In this document: in pieces, positions 5,333 through 8,074 of the stretch
Layout: the number at the start of each line of letters is the position of its first letter
Numbering within the stretch: the stretch's first letter is position 1
Translations under genes and position numbers: made by a program
Notes under the pieces: generated by a model
What the model was told of the DNA's origin: nothing
What the model saw: only the letters and a program-made list of their open reading frames with translations
Database searches by the model: none
Assembly: GCA_937988865.1 (NCBI GenBank)
Contig: CALKHV010000048.1
Location: 1-8,074 of the forward strand
Reading direction: 5' to 3'
From: an uncultured Propionibacteriaceae bacterium
GTDB lineage: Bacteria; Actinomycetota; Actinomycetes; Propionibacteriales; Propionibacteriaceae
Length of the DNA stretch: 8,074 nucleotides

Positions 5333-6283
5333 ATGCGGCTCGCATCGGTCGGGACGAGCGCCATCAGCGCGCAATTCGTCGCAGCGTCACACCACGTCCC
5401 CACGGCCACCTTCACCACCGCCTACTCCCGGGACGAGAGCCGTGCGCGGGCCTTCGCGGACGCGAACGGCATCGCGTCCGTCAGTTGCGACCTCGACGGC
5501 CTCCTTCACTCCGACGAGATCGATGCCGTGTACATCGCCAGCCCGAACTCGGTGCACTTCGAGCAGGCGCTGTCGGCCATTCGCGCCGGGAAGCACGTAC
5601 TGCTCGAGAAGCCGGCCACCCCGGACGCCGAATCCTTCCGTCGTCTGACGGACGAGGCCAGGGCGAGCGGCGTCGTGGTCATCGAGGCCATGCGAAACGC
5701 CTACGACCCGGCCATGGAGGTCATCCGCGACCTGCTGCCAACGCTCGGGACGCTCCGGCGGGCGTCCTTCGCCTACTGTCAACGGTCGAGCAAGTACGAC
5801 GCGTTCCTCAGCGGAAACACCTTCAACGTCTTCGACCCCGGGATGGCGGGGGGCGCGCTCCTCGATCTGGGCGTCTACTGCCTGAGTTCCGCGGTGCTGC
5901 TCTTCGGCCCACCCGACGCAGTGGTGGGACGCTCGGTCCCGCTCGCCACCGGGGCGGACGGTGCCGGGGCACTTCTGCTCAGCTACCCCGGCCTGCTGGT
6001 CGACATCAGCTACTCCAAGATGAGCCATTCGACGAGGCCGAGCGAGATCCAGGGTGAACAGGGGACGCTCGTGATCGACCACATCGCCGACCCACGGGTG
6101 CTGCGAGTTGAGCCCTTCGGGGGGCCGAGCTTCGAGCGCGAGATCGCCAAACCTCCCGGCAATCTGCAGTACTCGCTGGAGCGTTTCGTTGAACTCGTCG
6201 ACGGTGACCACGACTGTGCGTCCGACCATGCCCGAACCATCAACACCCTCCGCATCACCGATGAGGTGCGCAACCGGGCCTGA
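5333..6283 (+). CDS. Gfo/Idh/MocA-family NAD(P)-dependent sugar oxidoreductase
   Basis: This family reduces or oxidises carbonyl/hydroxyl groups of sugars and polyols with a Rossmann-bound nicotinamide cofactor. ATG at 5333 is preferred over 5330 for spacing to GAAAGG (316 aa). The N-terminal domain shows MRLASVGTSAIS (1-12), a slightly altered dinucleotide loop, then AYSRDESRARAFA, DAVYIASPNSVH (64-75) and the hallmark AGKHVLLEKP (85-94) with Lys93. The second domain has QRSSKYD, NTFNVFDPGMAGGALLDLGVY (162-182), where Asp178 and Tyr182 fall at usual active-site positions, and a C-terminal sheet. It follows the GRE by 57 nt with no clear new promoter, so it likely belongs to the same operon. 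Known members include 1,5-anhydrofructose reductase, which makes 1,5-anhydromannitol; a related role would feed this locus. Residue patterns here ('DLGVY') differ from that enzyme, so the exact substrate stays open. Confidence 0.9.
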   Translation: MRLASVGTSAISAQFVAASHHVPTATFTTAYSRDESRARAFADANGIASVSCDLDGLLHSDEIDAVYIASPNSVHFEQALSAIRAGKHVLLEKPATPDAESFRRLTDEARASGVVVIEAMRNAYDPAMEVIRDLLPTLGTLRRASFAYCQRSSKYDAFLSGNTFNVFDPGMAGGALLDLGVYCLSSAVLLFGPPDAVVGRSVPLATGADGAGALLLSYPGLLVDISYSKMSHSTRPSEIQGEQGTLVIDHIADPRVLRVEPFGGPSFEREIAKPPGNLQYSLERFVELVDGDHDCASDHARTINTLRITDEVRNRA

Positions 6284-6284
6284 C

Positions 6285-6301
6285 GCCGAGGTCAGCTCGG
6301 C
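6285..6301 (+). terminator. Hairpin directly after the oxidoreductase stop
   Basis: GCCGAG-GTCAG-CTCGGC is a perfect 6-bp stem with a 5-nt loop starting one base after the TGA (6281-6283). No U-tract follows. By position it could end the GRE operon transcript. Confidence 0.4.
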
Positions 6302-6323
6302 CGAACCACTGCTGTTGAGGTGT

Positions 6324-6351
6324 CGGATCAGCCTGCGTCCGGCCTGATCCG
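6324..6351. terminator. Inverted repeat at the convergent gene ends
   Basis: CGGATCAG (6324-6331) and CTGATCCG (6344-6351) are perfect 8-bp complements around a 12-nt loop; the stem can grow inward by CC/GG with one bulged base. It overlaps the last codons and stop of the acyltransferase and lies about 40 nt past the oxidoreductase stop, so it may serve as a bidirectional terminator. No U-run is seen on either side. Confidence 0.45.
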
Positions 6352-6915
6352 CTCCTCGGCGAGCTCCGGCGGGGTGAAGCCCTCAGGGTGCACGCCGTGC
6401 TTGTCGGCGTAGAACTCACGGATGCGGTCCATGTCGGCGTGGACGTCACCGGTGAGGTTGATCGTCGGGCCAAGGCCGGCGGTGCGGGTCCTCGAGTCCA
6501 CATATCCCAGCACGACAGGCATGTCGGCATTACGGGCAATCCGGTAGAAGCCCGACTTCCACCGCTTCGCGCGGTGCCGCGTCCCCTCAGGCGCGATCAC
6601 GAGGAAGAACTGCTTTCCCGTTCGCGCTTGCGCCACGATCTCGTCGACGAGTCTGCCCGGGTGTTCTCGGTTGACAGGAATCCCGCCGAGGCTCCGCATG
6701 ACCCAACCGAACGGCGGCTTGAACAGCGTGTGCTTCCCGAGCCACATCGGCGAGAACCCGTGACGCCAGCAGATCGCAAACATGTAGGGGAGGTCCCAGT
6801 TCGAGGTGTGCGGCGCGCCGATCAGCACGGCGGAAGCACCGCTCTGGGACTCAGAGCTGAGCCGGTAGCGCGACACCGCCCAGAAGGCACGGGCGAGAAG
6901 TGGCCTCACGATCAT
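6328..6915 (-). CDS. PlsC-like acyltransferase (lysophospholipid acyltransferase fold)
   Basis: PlsC-domain enzymes transfer an acyl chain to a lysophospholipid or similar acceptor at the inner membrane face. The protein (195 aa) shows the catalytic HX4D motif as HTSNWD (His36, Asp41), the GGIPVNRE acceptor-binding motif (77-84) and the EGTR motif in APEGTRHR (His/Glu region 108-115, Glu110), in the family order and spacing. ATG at 6915 has AGG 8 nt upstream. The N-terminus MIVRPLLARAFWAVSRY is weakly amphipathic and could lie on the membrane; I see no clear transmembrane span. The gene is convergent with the GRE operon and opposite to the next gene, so it stands alone. It is shorter than typical 1-acyl-glycerol-3-phosphate acyltransferases (about 230-250 aa). 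The acceptor could be another lipid, so no plsC symbol is given. No link to the GRE system is apparent. Confidence 0.88.
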   Translation of the reverse strand: MIVRPLLARAFWAVSRYRLSSESQSGASAVLIGAPHTSNWDLPYMFAICWRHGFSPMWLGKHTLFKPPFGWVMRSLGGIPVNREHPGRLVDEIVAQARTGKQFFLVIAPEGTRHRAKRWKSGFYRIARNADMPVVLGYVDSRTRTAGLGPTINLTGDVHADMDRIREFYADKHGVHPEGFTPPELAEERIRPDAG

Positions 6916-6979
6916 GGGCCAAACCTAGCGCCAGAATGAGGCCCTTTGCCCGAGTTCGGTTTGTGCCCTCCAGAGACGG

Positions 6980-7017
6980 GGTAGGTGGATCTTGGCGACG
7001 ATGTGCGTCGCACTACC
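6980..7017 (+). other. Structured leader upstream of the repeat protein gene
   Basis: GCGACG (6995-7000) and CGTCGC (7006-7011) form a perfect 6-bp stem with loop ATGTG, enclosed by GGTAG (6980-6984) and CTACC (7013-7017). AGGAGG of the next gene starts at 7023. It may be an mRNA leader structure or protein-binding site. No convincing promoter could be picked in 6916-7033. Confidence 0.35.
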
Positions 7018-7033
7018 TGCCCAGGAGGAAGAC

Positions 7034-7321
7034 ATGACCCAGTCACCACCGACCGACCCCGAGTGGCGCCCGTTCACCAGCGCTGACGGGACGCCTGTCG
7101 GACCCGACGAGACCGGCAACTTCGCGACCAGCACGGATCCGGAGGGCGATCCGGAAGCGACGATCGGTACGGGCCCTTCGCCCGACCCGACCTGGCGTCC
7201 GTTCACCAGCGCGGACGGGACCCCTGTCGGACCCGACGAGACCGGCAGCTTCGCCACCGGCGCTCATCCCGATGGCGATGCCGACCCTGCTCGCTCCCCC
7301 GCCTCACCCCGGCGCCTGTGA
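7034..7321 (+). CDS. Small acidic protein with a duplicated 25-residue motif, function unknown
   Basis: ATG at 7034 follows a very strong ribosome site (AGGAGG, 5 nt spacing), giving 95 aa; an upstream in-frame ATG at 6992 lies inside the leader structure and is not favoured. I do not recognise the family. Residues 8-32 and 51-75 are copies of one another sharing the 18-residue core WRPFTSADGTPVGPDETG, then FAT, joined by an 18-residue linker. The protein has 16 acidic and 5 basic residues, no cysteine, many Pro/Gly/Asp/Thr and no hydrophobic segment, so it is probably soluble and largely unstructured, or a pair of short beta-hairpin modules around Trp11 and Trp54. There is no signal peptide. 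The ferritin-like gene starts 53 nt after its stop, so the two may be co-transcribed, which hints at a stress-related role. Coding status is supported by the ribosome site and by conservation of the motif between the copies. Confidence 0.75.
   Translation: MTQSPPTDPEWRPFTSADGTPVGPDETGNFATSTDPEGDPEATIGTGPSPDPTWRPFTSADGTPVGPDETGSFATGAHPDGDADPARSPASPRRL
7055..7258 (+). repeat. Direct repeat of 75 bp inside the small acidic protein gene
   Basis: Bases 7055-7129 and 7184-7258 are direct repeats with a 129-bp period. By my hand count they differ at 9 of 75 positions. Five differences fall on silent third positions (counting the CCC/CCG codon), three lie in one codon (GAG to ACC, Glu to Thr) and one changes Asn to Ser. 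This marks an internal duplication kept under protein-level selection. Confidence 0.88.
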
Positions 7322-7374
7322 GCCGCTCGCGCGGCCTCACGATCGTCCCCGAATCACTCACCCCTGGAGGACTC

Positions 7375-7881
7375 ATGCCCGACAAAGGTCTCGACTCACT
7401 GTTCTACGACACGCTGCGTGACATGTACTACGCCGAACGGCACATCCTGACGACTCTGCCCCAGCTGGAGTCGGCGGCCGTCTCTGACGAACTGAAGGCC
7501 GCCTTCAACAAGCACCACCACGAGACCCAGGGCCAGATCGCCCGTCTCGAACAGGTCTTCTCCCTCATCGACCGCAAGCCGGTCTCGAAGCGTTGCGAGG
7601 CCATCGACGGCATCCTCAAGGAGGGTGACGGGCTGCTCGAGGACTACGAGGGCATGACCGCGTTGGACGCAGGGCTGATCTCGTCGGCGCAGGCGGTCGA
7701 GCACTACGAGATCACCCGCTACGGAACCCTCCGGCGCTGGGCCAAGGTCCTGGGACTGCCCGACGCCGTCGACCTGCTCGGCCAGAGCCTCGAAGAGGAA
7801 TCCATGACCGATGAGCTTCTCACCCGGATCGCGGACGCCGAGGCGAACGCCCGAGCGTCCCGGGTGTCGAAGGAGTCGTGA
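7375..7881 (+). CDS. YciE/YciF-family ferritin-like protein (DUF892)
   Basis: ATG at 7375 has GGAGG 4 nt upstream; the frame stays open for 19 codons before it, but those residues do not fit the family, so the 168-aa form is chosen. The family is an all-alpha ferritin-like fold, often linked to osmotic or general stress; a diiron centre is proposed for it. Visible signatures: YDTLRDMYYAERHI (11-24, Glu21), HHHETQGQIARLEQVF (47-62, Glu50), CEAIDGILKEG (74-84), AQAVEHYEITRYGTL (105-119, Glu109 and Glu112), and LEEESMTDELLT (139-150). The spaced Glu/His residues are consistent with metal ligands. It follows the small acidic repeat protein by 53 nt and ends 19 nt before a strong hairpin, so the pair probably forms a short operon. 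Catalytic activity, if any, cannot be read from the sequence; iron handling and oxidative protection are plausible. Confidence 0.9.
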   Translation: MPDKGLDSLFYDTLRDMYYAERHILTTLPQLESAAVSDELKAAFNKHHHETQGQIARLEQVFSLIDRKPVSKRCEAIDGILKEGDGLLEDYEGMTALDAGLISSAQAVEHYEITRYGTLRRWAKVLGLPDAVDLLGQSLEEESMTDELLTRIADAEANARASRVSKES

Positions 7882-7900
7882 GCGGACGCCGGACGCCGCG

Positions 7901-7938
7901 CGACCTCCCGGCCCCCACACGGGGACGCCGGGAGGTCG
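7901..7938 (+). terminator. Strong hairpin terminator after the DUF892 gene
   Basis: CGACCTCCCGGC (7901-7912) and GCCGGGAGGTCG (7927-7938) form a perfect 12-bp stem, continued inward by CCCC/GGGG around ACAC, with a 2-nt bulge (AC). A GTCGGTTTG stretch lies just beyond. It is the most stable hairpin in the window and separates the DUF892 gene from the tRNA. Confidence 0.8.
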
Positions 7939-7947
7939 TCCGTCGGT

Positions 7948-7977
7948 TTGTGCATCCCGGTTCAGTCGCGCTATGGT
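7948..7977 (+). promoter_or_regulatory. Candidate promoter of the tRNA-Gly gene
   Basis: TTGTGC (7948-7953), an 18-nt spacer and TATGGT (7972-7977) lie between the terminator and the tRNA. Transcription would start near 7984, about 37 nt before the tRNA. Confidence 0.45.
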
Positions 7978-7987
7978 TTTCCTCGCG

Positions 7988-8011
7988 CCTGATGCGGGTA
8001 ACCACATCAGG
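7988..8011 (+). other. Inverted repeat in the tRNA precursor leader
   Basis: CCTGATG (7988-7994) and CATCAGG (8005-8011) are perfect 7-bp complements around a 10-nt loop, ending 9 nt before the tRNA. It would form a hairpin in the 5' leader that RNase P removes. Confidence 0.5.
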
Positions 8012-8020
8012 AAATGCAAT

Positions 8021-8074
8021 GCGGACGTGGCTCAGTTGGTAGAGCATCACCTTGCCAAGGTGAGGGTCGCGGGT
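8021..8074 (+). tRNA. tRNA-Gly (anticodon GCC), 5' portion, cut by window edge
   Basis: The cloverleaf reads in order: acceptor strand GCGGACG, TG, D-arm GCTCAGTTGGTAGAGC, A, anticodon stem TCACC / GGTGA around loop TTGCCAA (anticodon GCC), variable loop GGGTC and the first T-stem bases GCGGGT. The 3' acceptor strand and the rest of the T-arm lie outside the window. The tRNA reads GGC and GGT codons, heavily used here. Confidence 0.93.

Noticed and set aside
5387..6229. A minus-strand open frame of 280 codons opposite the oxidoreductase
   Set aside because: Antisense to clear Gfo/Idh/MocA motifs; composition Arg/Val/Gly-rich; no domain seen.

Overview
The window is about 8 kb of GC-rich DNA with strong GC bias at third codon positions, GTG and TTG starts beside ATG, and a polyphosphate-glucokinase-type kinase. 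Together these point to an actinobacterium. A glycyl radical enzyme, which is destroyed by oxygen, points further to an anaerobic or facultative lineage such as Propionibacteriaceae; this is inference, because no marker gene is complete.

Layout. (1) 1-157, minus strand: the first 52 codons of a probable threonyl-tRNA synthetase. (2) 285-1928, minus strand: a DeoR-family regulator followed 24 nt later by a ROK kinase of the PpgK type. The kinase starts with a 15-bp tandem repeat that is in frame. (3) About 1929-2035: a compact divergent control region with two overlapping promoter candidates and a 16-bp near-palindrome. (4) 2036-6283, plus strand: a radical SAM activase, a glycyl radical enzyme (GRE) and a Gfo/Idh/MocA oxidoreductase. 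(5) 6328-6915, minus strand, convergent: a PlsC-like acyltransferase. (6) 7034-7881, plus strand: a small acidic protein with an internal duplication, then a YciE/YciF (DUF892) ferritin-like protein ending at a strong hairpin. (7) 8021 to the end: the 5' part of a tRNA-Gly(GCC).

The centre of interest is 285-6283. The GRE matches what I remember of E. coli YbiW far better than PflB or PflD. YbiW has been reported to open 1,5-anhydroglucitol-6-phosphate to 1-deoxyfructose-6-phosphate ('anhydroglycolysis'). Around it lie a glucokinase-like kinase that could make the sugar 6-phosphate without a PTS, a sugar-phosphate-sensing DeoR regulator placed to control both arms, and an NAD(P)-dependent sugar oxidoreductase that could interconvert 1,5-anhydrofructose and anhydro-polyols. 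I propose that this is an actinobacterial, kinase-based version of that pathway. No aldolase (FsaA-like), transporter or GldA-like dehydrogenase is visible here, so the pathway would have to be completed elsewhere. The flanking genes look like ordinary neighbours.
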